From P52-10 sp041397365 (GTDB lineage: Bacteria; Pseudomonadota; Alphaproteobacteria; Rhizobiales; Xanthobacteraceae): a DNA stretch of 64,000 nucleotides. The stretch covers positions 186,001 through 250,000 of the forward strand of contig JAWKWT010000004.1 in the NCBI GenBank assembly GCA_041397365.1, read 5' to 3'. Under the pieces are notes generated by a model. The model saw only the letters and a program-made list of their open reading frames with translations, made no database searches and was not told where the DNA came from. The position numbers and the translations under genes are program-made. Within the stretch, counting starts at the first letter, position 1. Every line of letters begins with the position of its first letter. Shown here piece by piece: positions 1-8,408 of the stretch.

Positions 1-223
1 GCTGCATCGCGATGGCGAGATCGGTGTAATAGGGATCGTAAGGCGCGACATAGGGCGCGAATATCGCGGCGAGAACGGTCAACCCCAGGAACAGCGCGGC
101 GGCAGCCGCAGCCTTGTCGCGCATCAGGCGGCGCAGAAGACTCGGGCGGCTGGGGAGCACGTTCTCCTGCTCGGCGGCCGGCGTTTTCGCTTGGTCGAGC
201 GCGATCGGGGCCTGCATGCTCAT
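1..223 (-). CDS. ABC transporter permease, DppC/OppC family (N-terminal part)
   Basis: The reading frame begins at an ATG complementary to 221-223 and runs off the left edge, giving about 74 residues. After a polar N-terminus comes RRLMRDKAAAAAALFLGLT, then one hydrophobic helix ending in IFAPYVAPYDPYYTD. That is the layout of the OppC N-terminal domain in inner-membrane permeases that import peptides or nickel. Its ATG overlaps the TGA of the DppB-like gene by four bases, so the two are translationally coupled and form the usual heterodimeric channel. The substrate cannot be told because the binding protein and ATPases lie outside the window. Confidence 0.85.
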   Translation of the reverse strand, partial: MSMQAPIALDQAKTPAAEQENVLPSRPSLLRRLMRDKAAAAAALFLGLTVLAAIFAPYVAPYDPYYTDLAIAMQ

Positions 224-1158
224 TGGCGGGCAACCCTTGGATCGAGATAGACATACATGACGTCGACCAGCAGATTGATCAGGAGAAACGCCAGCGCGAG
301 GATCATGATCGCGCCCTGCGCGGTCGGAAAATCGCTCGACGTAATGGCGCCCACGGCCAACCGACCGACACCCGGCCAGGAGAACATCGTCTCGGTCACG
401 ACCGCGCCGCCGAGCAGGAATGCGGCCTGCAATCCGATCAGCGTCACCACCGGGATCAGCGCATTGCGCAGCGCGTGATGGATGATGACGACTCTCTCGC
501 GAAGACCCTTCGCGCGCGCGGTGCGCACATAGTCCGCGCCGAGCACCTCCAGCACCGAAGTCCGTGTCATCCGCGCGATCGGCCCGATTAGAACGCTACC
601 AAGCGTGAGCGAGGGAAGAATGAGATTGGGAAGACCGCCGTCCCAGATCGGACCGGCGCGCCCGAGAAACGGCAACAACCCCCATTTGTATCCGACATAC
701 TGAATCAGGATCAGGCCGATGAAGAACACCGGCATCGACACACCGGCCACGGCGAGCGCCATGATCGCGCGATCGACCAGCGTTCCGCGCTTGACCGCCG
801 CGAGTGTGCCGAGCGCCATGCCGGTCGGAATGGCGATCAGCAGGGCCGCGATCATCAGTTCGAGCGTCGGCCCCATCGTCAGCGCGATTTCCTCGCTCAC
901 CATCTTGTTGGAGATGATCGAGCGACCGAGATCGCCCTGCGCCACGCGCCAGATATATTCGACGAACTGAACGATGATCGGGCGGTCGAGGCCAAGGTCC
1001 GCGCGAATGGCCGCGATGGTTTCAGCGTTGGCGTCGGGACCTGCGATGATGGATGCCGGATCGGCAGGAACGACCTGCATCAGGCAGAAACACAGGAACA
1101 GCACCCCGAGCAATGCGGGAAACGACACAAGCAGCCGATGGACGATTTGCCGTCCCAT
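220..1158 (-). CDS. ABC transporter permease, DppB/OppB family
   Basis: Inner-membrane permease of a dipeptide/oligopeptide-type ABC importer. The protein from MGRQIVHRLLVSFPALLG (312 aa) has the first helix, the periplasmic segment with GLDRPIIVQFVEYIWR, and five further helices. The cytoplasmic EAA-like loop reads DYVRTARAKGLRERVVIIHH, which is the ATPase-docking motif of this family. A longer frame starts at 1218, but the extra 20 residues are Ala-rich and unlike the family, so the inner ATG was chosen. It is the first gene of an operon with the DppC-like gene, which it overlaps by ATGA. The shared promoter should lie in 1159-1526. Confidence 0.9.
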   Translation of the reverse strand: MGRQIVHRLLVSFPALLGVLFLCFCLMQVVPADPASIIAGPDANAETIAAIRADLGLDRPIIVQFVEYIWRVAQGDLGRSIISNKMVSEEIALTMGPTLELMIAALLIAIPTGMALGTLAAVKRGTLVDRAIMALAVAGVSMPVFFIGLILIQYVGYKWGLLPFLGRAGPIWDGGLPNLILPSLTLGSVLIGPIARMTRTSVLEVLGADYVRTARAKGLRERVVIIHHALRNALIPVVTLIGLQAAFLLGGAVVTETMFSWPGVGRLAVGAITSSDFPTAQGAIMILALAFLLINLLVDVMYVYLDPRVARQ

Positions 1159-1526
1159 TGCAACTCCGACCGATCGATCCGGAGCTCGCGCGGCGGCAGC
1201 GGTCGCCGCGAACGTCACTCCTCCCGAGCCGCAAAGGTCCGATCAAACCGTGCGGCATGTTTTTTATTATCTGGAAACGTTACAGCTTTCGCGAAGACTG
1301 TCAAACCATCCGGAGTCGAAATGCTTGCGTCAAATTGCGTCGCAGGATGCGAGCGAATCGCACGTTGTCCGTGCGCCGGATCAACGAGGTGGCACGGGCG
1401 TCAAGTTATCGGCGCTTCCTCTTCTGCAAACTCGCACTGCGAAATGGAGCTACGATTTCGCGCGCGGTTATCGTCCGACTCAAAACGTGAGTTTATTTCG
1501 TTGCGGCGATGCCTTAGCCAGCCGGC
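1159..1526. other. Intergenic region between divergent genes
   Basis: About 370 bases separate the DppB-like permease (leftward) from the HAD hydrolase (rightward). Both promoters must be here. No RNA gene, strong hairpin or convincing conserved protein frame was seen. Short frames in this stretch are extensions or shadows of the flanking genes. Confidence 0.6.
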
Positions 1527-2195
1527 ATGATGCTGCCGCGCACCGTGAAAGCCGTCGTCTTCGATATGGACGGGCTGCTGTTCGACACCGAAACGCTCTA
1601 TCGCGAAGCGATGCAGGCGACGGCGATGCGCCTCGGCGTGGAGATGTCGGATGCGACCTTCCTGCGGATGATCGGCCTGCCGGCGGAGGCCAGCCGGTTG
1701 TTGCTGACCGATCATTACGGATCGGACTTCGATGTCCAGCTGTTCTTGATCGAGTCCGCGAAGATCTTCCGCGCGATGGGCGAAGGGAGGCACTACCTAA
1801 AGGCCGGCGTCGTCGAACTGCTCGATCTCATCGACGAACTGAAGCTGATGCGCGCGATCGCCACATCGTCGGGCCATGGCAGCGTCGAGCGCAATCTGAG
1901 TCGGCACGGGCTGACGGCGCGCTTTCACGCGATCGTCGCCCATGGCGACTATGCGCGCGGCAAGCCGAACCCTGACCCGTATCTGGTGGCGGCGCAACGG
2001 CTCGGCGTCGCGCCGGAGCACTGTCTGGCGCTGGAGGATTCGCACAATGGCGTACGCTCCGCCGCCGCCGCCGGCATGATGACGGTCATGGTGCCTGACC
2101 TGCTTCCGCCGGACGACGACATCCGCAAATTGTGCGTCCGCGTCGTCCGCGATCTCCACGAGGTCCGTGCCCTCGTGGGAACGCGGCAGACTTAA
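1527..2195 (+). CDS. HAD-superfamily hydrolase (beta-phosphoglucomutase-like, subfamily IA)
   Basis: Cytoplasmic phosphatase or phosphomutase of 222 aa. Motif I is FDMDG with the nucleophile Asp13 and acid/base Asp15, followed by an alpha-helical cap. Motif II is the Ser-rich ATSSG near residue 112, motif III the Lys in GKPNPDPYL, and motif IV LEDSHNGVRSA supplies the metal-binding acids. This order is typical of the phosphoglucomutase/phosphoglycolate phosphatase group. Two adjacent ATG codons (1527 and 1530) could serve as start; no strong ribosome site decides between them. The substrate cannot be deduced from sequence alone. Confidence 0.9.
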   Translation: MMLPRTVKAVVFDMDGLLFDTETLYREAMQATAMRLGVEMSDATFLRMIGLPAEASRLLLTDHYGSDFDVQLFLIESAKIFRAMGEGRHYLKAGVVELLDLIDELKLMRAIATSSGHGSVERNLSRHGLTARFHAIVAHGDYARGKPNPDPYLVAAQRLGVAPEHCLALEDSHNGVRSAAAAGMMTVMVPDLLPPDDDIRKLCVRVVRDLHEVRALVGTRQT

Positions 2196-2203
2196 ACCCG
2201 CGC

Positions 2204-3448
2204 CTATTCCGCGGCCGCGACCGCCGGGTCCGCCGGCCGCGTGAGAACGCCGGCTTCGACAAGGTCATCCAGTTCGGCAGACGGCAAGCCGAGTTCAGCG
2301 AACACCTCGAACGTATCGCCGTTCAGCGCGGGCGCAGCCTTGATCTCGGTCGTCTCGTCGGGGAAGCGGAACGAGCGGCCCGGTATTGTGACCGGCTTGG
2401 GATTATTCGGCAGCTTCACCTTGGTCAGAACGCGCGAATTCGGCTTGGCGCCCTCCTCCTCCAGAATCTGCTCCACGCTGCGGACGATGCCCGCCGGAAT
2501 GCCGAGCCCCTGGAAGATGTCGACCGCCTCCTTCGCCGTGCGTTGCGCGGCCCAGTCGTCGACGGTCTTGTCGATCACCTTGCGCAGCTCCGGATCTGCA
2601 ATGTAGCCCGGCCGCCGGCCGACGCTCGGGTCGGACCATTCCGGATGCCCCATGAGCTTGCAGATGTCCCGCCACATCTTCGGTGTGGCGGGTGCGACGG
2701 TGATAAAGGCGTCCTTCGCCTTGAACGAGCCGCCGAAGCGATCGAACGGCCGCTGGCCGTAGCGCCGCGCCAGTTCGCCGTTCACTTCATAGTCCGGGAC
2801 GAGCGTGTTGAGCATCGACGACAGAACTTCGAGCATGCCGACTTCGACGAACTGGCCCTTCCCCGTGCGGCCGCGCTCGACCAGCGCGCACAGCGCCGCG
2901 TTCGCTGCATGCGCCGCCGTACCGTGGTCGCCGACCAGCACCTGGCAGTTCAGCGGCGGTCCGTCCGGATGGCCGTTCAGGTTCCAGACGCCGCTCATCG
3001 CCTGGATGATGCCGTCGAAGGCGACGTGCTTCTTCAGGTCGCTCCAGCTTCCATAGCCGGAGACGTGGACGAGAATCGCGCGCGGATTGATCTGCTGCAA
3101 CCGCTCCCAGCCGAAACCGAGCTTGTCCGGCACCCCTTGCGCGTAATTGGTGATGATGACGTCCGCCCACTTCAGAAGCGGATCGAGCGCCTTCTTCGCT
3201 TCCGGATGACCGAGATCGAGCGCGACCGCGCGCTTGCCGCGGTTGTGGCAGGCGAAGAACAGGCTGTTGCCGTATTGATCGACCTGCGCGGAGTTGCGGG
3301 CGTGCTCGCCGGTCGGCGGCTCGATCTTGATGACGTCGGCGCCATGGTCGCACAGGATCATCGCCGCATGTGGCCCGGCAATGAAATGAGCGATCTCCAG
3401 GACATGAATTCCGTCGAGGGGACCCTTTGTTTTGGCGGCGGCGGTCAT
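2204..3448 (-). CDS. CaiB/BaiF family (class III) CoA-transferase
   Basis: Cytoplasmic enzyme of 414 aa that moves CoA between carboxylic acids and acyl-CoAs. The N-terminal half carries VLEIAHFIAGPHAAMILCDHG and VIKIEPPTGEHARN, typical of the CoA-binding Rossmann part. LVGDHGTAAHAANAALCAL contains Asp174, which aligns with the aspartate that forms the enzyme-anhydride intermediate in formyl-CoA transferase. The C-terminal third, with the FGGSFKAKDAFITVA region, completes the interlocked fold. The gene is divergent from the nitronate monooxygenase-like gene and is near an SDR and an MDR, suggesting a small organic-acid degradation locus. The acid used is unknown. Confidence 0.93.
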   Translation of the reverse strand: MTAAAKTKGPLDGIHVLEIAHFIAGPHAAMILCDHGADVIKIEPPTGEHARNSAQVDQYGNSLFFACHNRGKRAVALDLGHPEAKKALDPLLKWADVIITNYAQGVPDKLGFGWERLQQINPRAILVHVSGYGSWSDLKKHVAFDGIIQAMSGVWNLNGHPDGPPLNCQVLVGDHGTAAHAANAALCALVERGRTGKGQFVEVGMLEVLSSMLNTLVPDYEVNGELARRYGQRPFDRFGGSFKAKDAFITVAPATPKMWRDICKLMGHPEWSDPSVGRRPGYIADPELRKVIDKTVDDWAAQRTAKEAVDIFQGLGIPAGIVRSVEQILEEEGAKPNSRVLTKVKLPNNPKPVTIPGRSFRFPDETTEIKAAPALNGDTFEVFAELGLPSAELDDLVEAGVLTRPADPAVAAAE

Positions 3449-3730
3449 TGTTTCATCCCTGTTTGCACGAGCGTCTCGTATAGAGCGCCAGTCTTATGTG
3501 AGGGCGCACCGCACCCGCAAGCCCGGCGTGTGGTCGCTCAGACGTTCGGCGCGGACACGAACCGGCCCTGTGCATTGCAGCAAAACGTGGCTGCGTGTCC
3601 CCGGCATGGGCCTCACCGTTTCTCTCAGGGCCGACACGGTGGACAATCCGCGCGGGGAACGGCAATCTGCGGCCACAAGCAAGACGCCCTGCGACAGGGC
3701 GGAAGCCCGGAAACGCAGGGGAATTTAAGA

Positions 3731-4729
3731 ATGTTGAAAACTCGCTTCACGGAACTGGTCGGAATCGAACACCCGATCGTGCAGGGCGGCATGCAGTGGG
3801 TCGGCCGGGCGGAACTCGCCGCGGCCGTATCGGAGGCCGGCGGTCTCGGCATCATCACCGCCCTCACCCAGCCGACGCCGGACGATCTGCGCAAGGAAAT
3901 CGCCCGCGCCCGGACGCTGACCAAGAAGCCGATCGCGGTGAATCTGACGATCCTGCCGACGATCACCCCGCCGCCTTACGCGGAATACCGGCAAGCGATC
4001 ATCGACAGCGGCATCACGGTCGTGGAAACGGCCGGCAACAAGCCGCAGGAACATGTCGACGAATTCAAGAAGCACGGCATCAAGGTCATTCACAAATGCA
4101 CCAGCGTCCGCCACGCCCTGTCGGCCGAGCGCATGGGCGTGGACGCCATCTCGATCGACGGCTTTGAGTGCGCCGGCCATCCGGGTGAAGACGACACGCC
4201 CGGCCTGATCCTGATCCCGGCCGCCGCCGACAAGGTCAAAATCCCGATGATCGCCTCGGGCGGCATCGGCGACGGCCGCGGCCTCGCCGCCGCGCTCTGC
4301 CTCGGCGCCGAAGGCGTCAACATGGGCACCCGCTTCATGGCGACCAAGGAAAGCCCGATCCACCAGAAGGTGAAGGAGCAGATCGTCGCCCATGACGAGC
4401 GTTCGACCGAATTGATCTTCCGCACCATGCGCAACACCTCGCGCGTGGCCAAGAACCCGATCAGCACCAAGGTCGTCGAGATGGAGAAGCACGGCGCGAA
4501 GTTCGAGGACGTCCGCGAACTCGTGGCCGGCGCGCGCGGCAAGCAGGTCTATGCGACCGGCGATTGGGAGGACGGCATCTGGACCGCCGGTCAGATCCAG
4601 GGACTGATCCACGACATCCCGAGCTGCGCCGAACTCATCTCGCGCATGGTGCGCGACGCCGAGGAGATCATCCGCGGCCGCGTCGGCAGGATGATCGTGG
4701 ACGGCGCGCGCAAGGGTGCCGCCGCCTGA
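3731..4729 (+). CDS. Nitronate monooxygenase-like flavoprotein
   Basis: Cytoplasmic FMN-dependent TIM-barrel protein (332 aa) of the 2-nitropropane dioxygenase/FabK-like family. Seen are HPIVQGGMQWVGRAELAAAV at the N-terminus, EAGGLGIITALT, GFECAGHPGEDD at about residue 150, and the phosphate-binding ASGGIGDGRGLAAALCLGA followed by GTRF. The GHPGEDD signature is common to nitronate monooxygenases and related enoyl reductases, so the substrate is uncertain. The true start is the ATG at 3731. A much longer frame running from 2132 is an artefact, since its first part is antisense to the CoA-transferase. A rho-independent terminator follows at 4765-4794. Confidence 0.9.
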   Translation: MLKTRFTELVGIEHPIVQGGMQWVGRAELAAAVSEAGGLGIITALTQPTPDDLRKEIARARTLTKKPIAVNLTILPTITPPPYAEYRQAIIDSGITVVETAGNKPQEHVDEFKKHGIKVIHKCTSVRHALSAERMGVDAISIDGFECAGHPGEDDTPGLILIPAAADKVKIPMIASGGIGDGRGLAAALCLGAEGVNMGTRFMATKESPIHQKVKEQIVAHDERSTELIFRTMRNTSRVAKNPISTKVVEMEKHGAKFEDVRELVAGARGKQVYATGDWEDGIWTAGQIQGLIHDIPSCAELISRMVRDAEEIIRGRVGRMIVDGARKGAAA

Positions 4730-4764
4730 TCTGATCCCGGAGTCAGTCCGGACAGGTTTTGAGG

Positions 4765-4794
4765 GACGCGGATCGGCAACGGTCCGCGTCTTTT
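4765..4794 (+). terminator. Rho-independent terminator after the nitronate monooxygenase-like gene
   Basis: GACGCGGA at 4765-4772 pairs perfectly with TCCGCGTC at 4783-4790 across a 10-base loop. TTTT follows directly. It lies 35 bases after the stop codon. Confidence 0.8.
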
Positions 4795-4830
4795 GAGTCT
4801 TATAAGAGAAGAGTCTAGGGAGAATTGACC

Positions 4831-5613
4831 ATGGACCTGCGCCTGCGCGGCAAACGGGTACTCATCACCGGCGCATCGAAGGGCATCGGCGCGGCCGCCG
4901 CAGAAGTGTTCGCGGAGGAAGGCTGCGACGTGGTGATCGCCGCGCGCAACAAGGACGCGCTCGATCAGGTGGCGCAGCGGCTGCGCTCGTCGCATCAGGT
5001 CAACGTCACGCCGCATGTGGTCGATCTGCGCGACGGCGCGGCGCTGGCGCAGCTCGCCGAGACGGTCGGACCGCTCGACATTCTCGTCAACAATGCCGGC
5101 GACATCCCGCAAGGCACGCTCGACACCATCGATGAAGCGAAATGGCGGCACGCGTGGGAGCTGAAGGTCTTCGGCTACATCAACCTGACACGCCTGATCT
5201 ATGCGAAGATGAAGGCGCAAGGCCACGGCGTCATCATCAACGATCTCGGTGCGGCCGGCGAGCGGCTGAACGCCGGCTACATCGCCGGCAGCACCGGCAA
5301 CGCCGCCTTGATGGCCTTCACCCGCGCGCTCGGGGGACGCAGCCTGCGCGACAATATCCGCGTGGTCGGCATCAATCCGGGACCGGTGGAAACCGACCGG
5401 ATGACGACGCGGCTGAAATACAACGCGCGGCAGCAATTCGGTGACGAGAGCCGCTGGCGTGAATTCATCAAGGACTATCCGATGGGCCGCGCCGCCTCGC
5501 CGCGCGAGATCGCGGACATGATGGCATTTCTGGCCTCCGAGCGCTCCGGCTATACGACCGGGGTGATCGTGACGATCGACGGCGGGCTGACCGCCGGCGG
5601 CTGGACCATGTAG
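4831..5613 (+). CDS. Short-chain dehydrogenase/reductase with atypical active site
   Basis: Cytoplasmic SDR-fold protein, 260 aa. The cofactor motif TGASKGIG is near residue 16 and NNAG near residue 87. C-terminal features NPGPVETDRM and TGVIVTIDGGLTAGG are typical of classical SDRs. The catalytic part is odd: a Tyr is followed by IAGS, so the YxxxK Lys is a Ser, and the position thirteen residues before the Tyr is not Ser. It may therefore be catalytically unusual or have lost reductase activity. The ATG at 4831 has an AGGGAGA ribosome site 7 bases upstream, whereas the TTG at 4825 is too close to it. The MDR gene follows after 23 bases, probably in the same operon. Confidence 0.9.
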   Translation: MDLRLRGKRVLITGASKGIGAAAAEVFAEEGCDVVIAARNKDALDQVAQRLRSSHQVNVTPHVVDLRDGAALAQLAETVGPLDILVNNAGDIPQGTLDTIDEAKWRHAWELKVFGYINLTRLIYAKMKAQGHGVIINDLGAAGERLNAGYIAGSTGNAALMAFTRALGGRSLRDNIRVVGINPGPVETDRMTTRLKYNARQQFGDESRWREFIKDYPMGRAASPREIADMMAFLASERSGYTTGVIVTIDGGLTAGGWTM

Positions 5614-5636
5614 TCGCGGAAACGAAGGGGCGGACG

Positions 5637-6608
5637 ATGAAGGCTTATGTTCTCGGGACAAACGGACCGTCGATCACCGATATTCCGCAGCCGCAGGCGA
5701 GCGGCGAGCAGGTGCTGGTGCGCATCCGCGCCGCCTGCCTCAATCGCGCGGATCTCGGCGTCGCCAAAGGGCGGATGAACGGTCATCGCGGCGGCACGGG
5801 CTCCACGCTTGGCGGCGAAGGCGCGGGCGAAGTGGTCGCGGTCGGCCCGGACGCGAAAGGCGTCAAGGTCGGCGACCGGGTGATGGGTTCGATCGCCGGC
5901 GCCTTCGCCGAATACGGGCTGATGGACTCCGGCCGCGCCTTCATCATCCCGGCCAACAATATGAGCTACGAGCAGGCCGCCACTCTGCCCGTCGCGCTGA
6001 ACACCATGCACAATGCGGTCGTCACCGCCGGCGCATTGCAGCCCGGCCAGACCGTCCTCATTCAGGGCGCAAGCTCGGGCGTCGGGCTGATGGCGATGCA
6101 GATCGCCAGGCTGAAAGGCGCGAAGCTCGTGATCGGCACCTCGACCGATGCCGGCCGGCGCGCACGCCTCGGCGAATACGGCGCGGATCTCGCCGTCGAT
6201 TCACGCGACCCTTCCTGGGTGGATCAGGTCCTGAAAGCCACCGACGGCCAGGGCGTGGATCTGATCGTCGATCAGATTTCCGGCGGCGTCGCCAACGGCA
6301 ATCTGCGCGCGACGAAGATCGAGGGTCGCATCGTCAATGTCGGACGTCTCGGCGGCATGCATGGCGAGTTCGACTTCGATCTGCACGCGCTCCGCCGCAT
6401 CAACTATATCGGCGTGACGTTCCGCACCCGCACTATCGAAGAAATCCGCGCCATCACCGCGGCGGTGAAGGACAACATCTGGAGCGCGGTGGAGGCCGGC
6501 AAACTCGCTCTGCCGATCGACAAGGTGTTTGCCTTCGCAGAGACCGACGACGCCTACGCGCATATGACGGCGAACAAGCATTTCGGCAAGATCGTGCTGC
6601 GGATGTAG
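5637..6608 (+). CDS. Zinc-independent alcohol dehydrogenase / quinone oxidoreductase (MDR family)
   Basis: NAD(P)H-dependent cytoplasmic oxidoreductase of 323 aa. The N-terminal GroES-like domain has LNRADLGVAKGRM and GGEGAGEVVAVGPDAKGVKV. The Rossmann domain has VLIQGASSGVGLMAMQIARL near residue 140. The catalytic and structural zinc cysteines of classical ADHs are absent, which points to the quinone oxidoreductase branch. An AAGGGG ribosome site precedes the ATG. It lies just downstream of the SDR and is probably co-transcribed with it. Confidence 0.9.
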   Translation: MKAYVLGTNGPSITDIPQPQASGEQVLVRIRAACLNRADLGVAKGRMNGHRGGTGSTLGGEGAGEVVAVGPDAKGVKVGDRVMGSIAGAFAEYGLMDSGRAFIIPANNMSYEQAATLPVALNTMHNAVVTAGALQPGQTVLIQGASSGVGLMAMQIARLKGAKLVIGTSTDAGRRARLGEYGADLAVDSRDPSWVDQVLKATDGQGVDLIVDQISGGVANGNLRATKIEGRIVNVGRLGGMHGEFDFDLHALRRINYIGVTFRTRTIEEIRAITAAVKDNIWSAVEAGKLALPIDKVFAFAETDDAYAHMTANKHFGKIVLRM

Positions 6609-6778
6609 GCCGCCAAGCCGCGTTCGCTTCGGCATCGAAGCGAGCCGCACCACCGTGTTGCGAACTGTATTCATTTTCATTCGCAATTCGTGCGCAGATC
6701 ATCGACAAGATTCGTTCTGAGACGAATTGACGTGCTTCCTTCACCTGCTAAACGGTCCCGTCTTTCGGAGGCGGGATC

Positions 6779-8302
6779 ATGGCAAGCAGCAAGTCGCGCG
6801 TCGCGGCGATATCGATTGCGGCCAGCGCCGGCATGTCGGCACTGAAATTCGGCGTCGGCATCGCCATCGGATCGCTGGCGCTGATTTCGGATGCGCTGCA
6901 CAGCCTGGTCGATCTGTGCGCGACGATCGTCACATGGATCGTCGTTCAATTCTCCGACAAGCCGGCCGACGACAAACATCATTACGGGCATGGCAAGATC
7001 GAGAGCTTGTCCGCACTCGGCATGATCGCCCTGCTCTATGTTCTGGCAGGCGGCATCGTGGTGGAAGCCGTCTCCCGGCTCCGCGAGGGCGTTTCGCCTT
7101 CATCGATCTCAGTGATTCCGTTTCTCGTTCTGCTGCTCGATATGGGGGTGAATTTCTGGCGCGCGCGCGCCCTGCACAAGACGGCGAAGGAAACCGGAAG
7201 CCACGCGCTCGCGGCCGACGCGCTGCATTTCGCCTCCGACGTTTATGGTTCGGTCGCGGCGATGATCGGGCTTGCGCTCAGCGCCTGGGGCTACGCATGG
7301 GGCGACGCGGCCGGGGCCATCGGCATCGCCCTGCTGATCTCGGTGCTCGGGTTGCGGCTCGGCCGCGCGACCATCGAAACCTTGATGGACCGCGCGCCGG
7401 AGGGCGCGACCGAAAAGGCGGAAGCTGCGATCAAGGCGATCCCCGGCGTGATCGATGTCGAGCGCCTGCGTGTGCGCCACGTCGGAACCACGCATTTCGT
7501 CGATGCGATTGTGAAAGTGCCGCGCACCCTCGCGGCCGACCATATCGAGGACATCAAGCGACAGGCGGACGCGGCCGTGCAGGAAGCCCTGCCCGACGCC
7601 GATCTGACCTTCGCGGCCGTGCCGGTGGCGCGCGACAATGAGAGCGTGCGCGACCGCATCATGGTCATCGCCCGCAATTTCGGCCTCGCCATTCACCATG
7701 TGACAGTCCACGATCTCGGCGACAGGCTAACCGTCGGCATCGATCTCGAAGTGGACGGCGACATGCCGCTCGTGCAGGCGCACGAGATCACGCGGACGCT
7801 CGAAGCCGCGATCCGCTCCGATTTCGGAACGGATGTCGAGGTCGATACGCACATCGAACCGCTGGAGCCGGAAATGCCGCTCGGGACCGACACCGGCCCC
7901 GAGCGCACCGAGACCATTCGGCTCGGCCTCGTTCGGCTGGCGGACGCGGACGGCGCGCTGCACGACATTCATAATGTCCGCGTCCGCGCCAGCGAGAGGG
8001 GCGAGTTCGTGAACTTTCACTGTCGCGTCGATCCGGCGATGTCGGTCGCCGAGGTGCATGCACGGGTCGACGGCGTGGAACGTGCCCTGCGCCGGCAGTT
8101 CCCGGAGATTCGCCGCGTTATCAGCCACGCCGAACCAGCCAAGATCGGCGGCGCATCGGCTAGCCGGCCGATCCCGCGAGTAGATTCGTGCGTCGCACGA
8201 CTCGCAGTCGTGCTCGGTTCACGTTTCGGACTCATCGTGCGCGTGTTACGCGGTCATAAAATCATCTTGGGACAAATTTATTTCGCGTTAACGAATTGTT
8301 GA
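6779..8302 (+). CDS. Cation diffusion facilitator family transporter (divalent metal exporter)
   Basis: Inner-membrane metal/proton antiporter. Six helices occupy about residues 8-205, with site-A motifs HSLVD (His41, Asp45) and HFASD (His150, Asp154). An HxxxD pair in both helices is the arrangement associated with zinc-selective members. At 507 aa it is much longer than a typical ~300-aa CDF because the C-terminus seems to contain repeated ZT-dimer-like domains (about 210-290, 300-370 and 380-455). The last ~45 residues, from about SASRPIPRVD, do not resemble the family and may be a read-through tail. GGAGG lies 7 bases before the ATG. Confidence 0.92.
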   Translation: MASSKSRVAAISIAASAGMSALKFGVGIAIGSLALISDALHSLVDLCATIVTWIVVQFSDKPADDKHHYGHGKIESLSALGMIALLYVLAGGIVVEAVSRLREGVSPSSISVIPFLVLLLDMGVNFWRARALHKTAKETGSHALAADALHFASDVYGSVAAMIGLALSAWGYAWGDAAGAIGIALLISVLGLRLGRATIETLMDRAPEGATEKAEAAIKAIPGVIDVERLRVRHVGTTHFVDAIVKVPRTLAADHIEDIKRQADAAVQEALPDADLTFAAVPVARDNESVRDRIMVIARNFGLAIHHVTVHDLGDRLTVGIDLEVDGDMPLVQAHEITRTLEAAIRSDFGTDVEVDTHIEPLEPEMPLGTDTGPERTETIRLGLVRLADADGALHDIHNVRVRASERGEFVNFHCRVDPAMSVAEVHARVDGVERALRRQFPEIRRVISHAEPAKIGGASASRPIPRVDSCVARLAVVLGSRFGLIVRVLRGHKIILGQIYFALTNC

Positions 8303-8346
8303 CTCTCGACAAAGCGACTCGGGTGGATTCAAATCGAACTCGATTC
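8288..8346. promoter_or_regulatory. CtrA-like half-perfect box and cluster of four GANTC sites upstream of the PleC-like gene
   Basis: TTAA at 8288-8291, seven bases, then TTGA at 8299-8302 is one base off the CtrA consensus TTAA-N7-TTAA. GANTC, the CcrM methylation site of alphaproteobacteria, occurs at 8301-8305, 8316-8320, 8326-8330 and 8342-8346. The cluster ends about 60 bases before the kinase start. Regulation by methylation state or CtrA is inference. Confidence 0.45.
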
Positions 8347-8408
8347 GGGGTGACGCTCTTGCAGCCGCCCGGACGCGGAAACTGGGGCACTCCGAAGGGG
8401 CGATTTGT

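Noticed and set aside
2132..3730. Long N-terminal extension of the nitronate monooxygenase frame
   Set aside because: Antisense to the CoA-transferase and without family similarity; the conserved protein starts at 3731.
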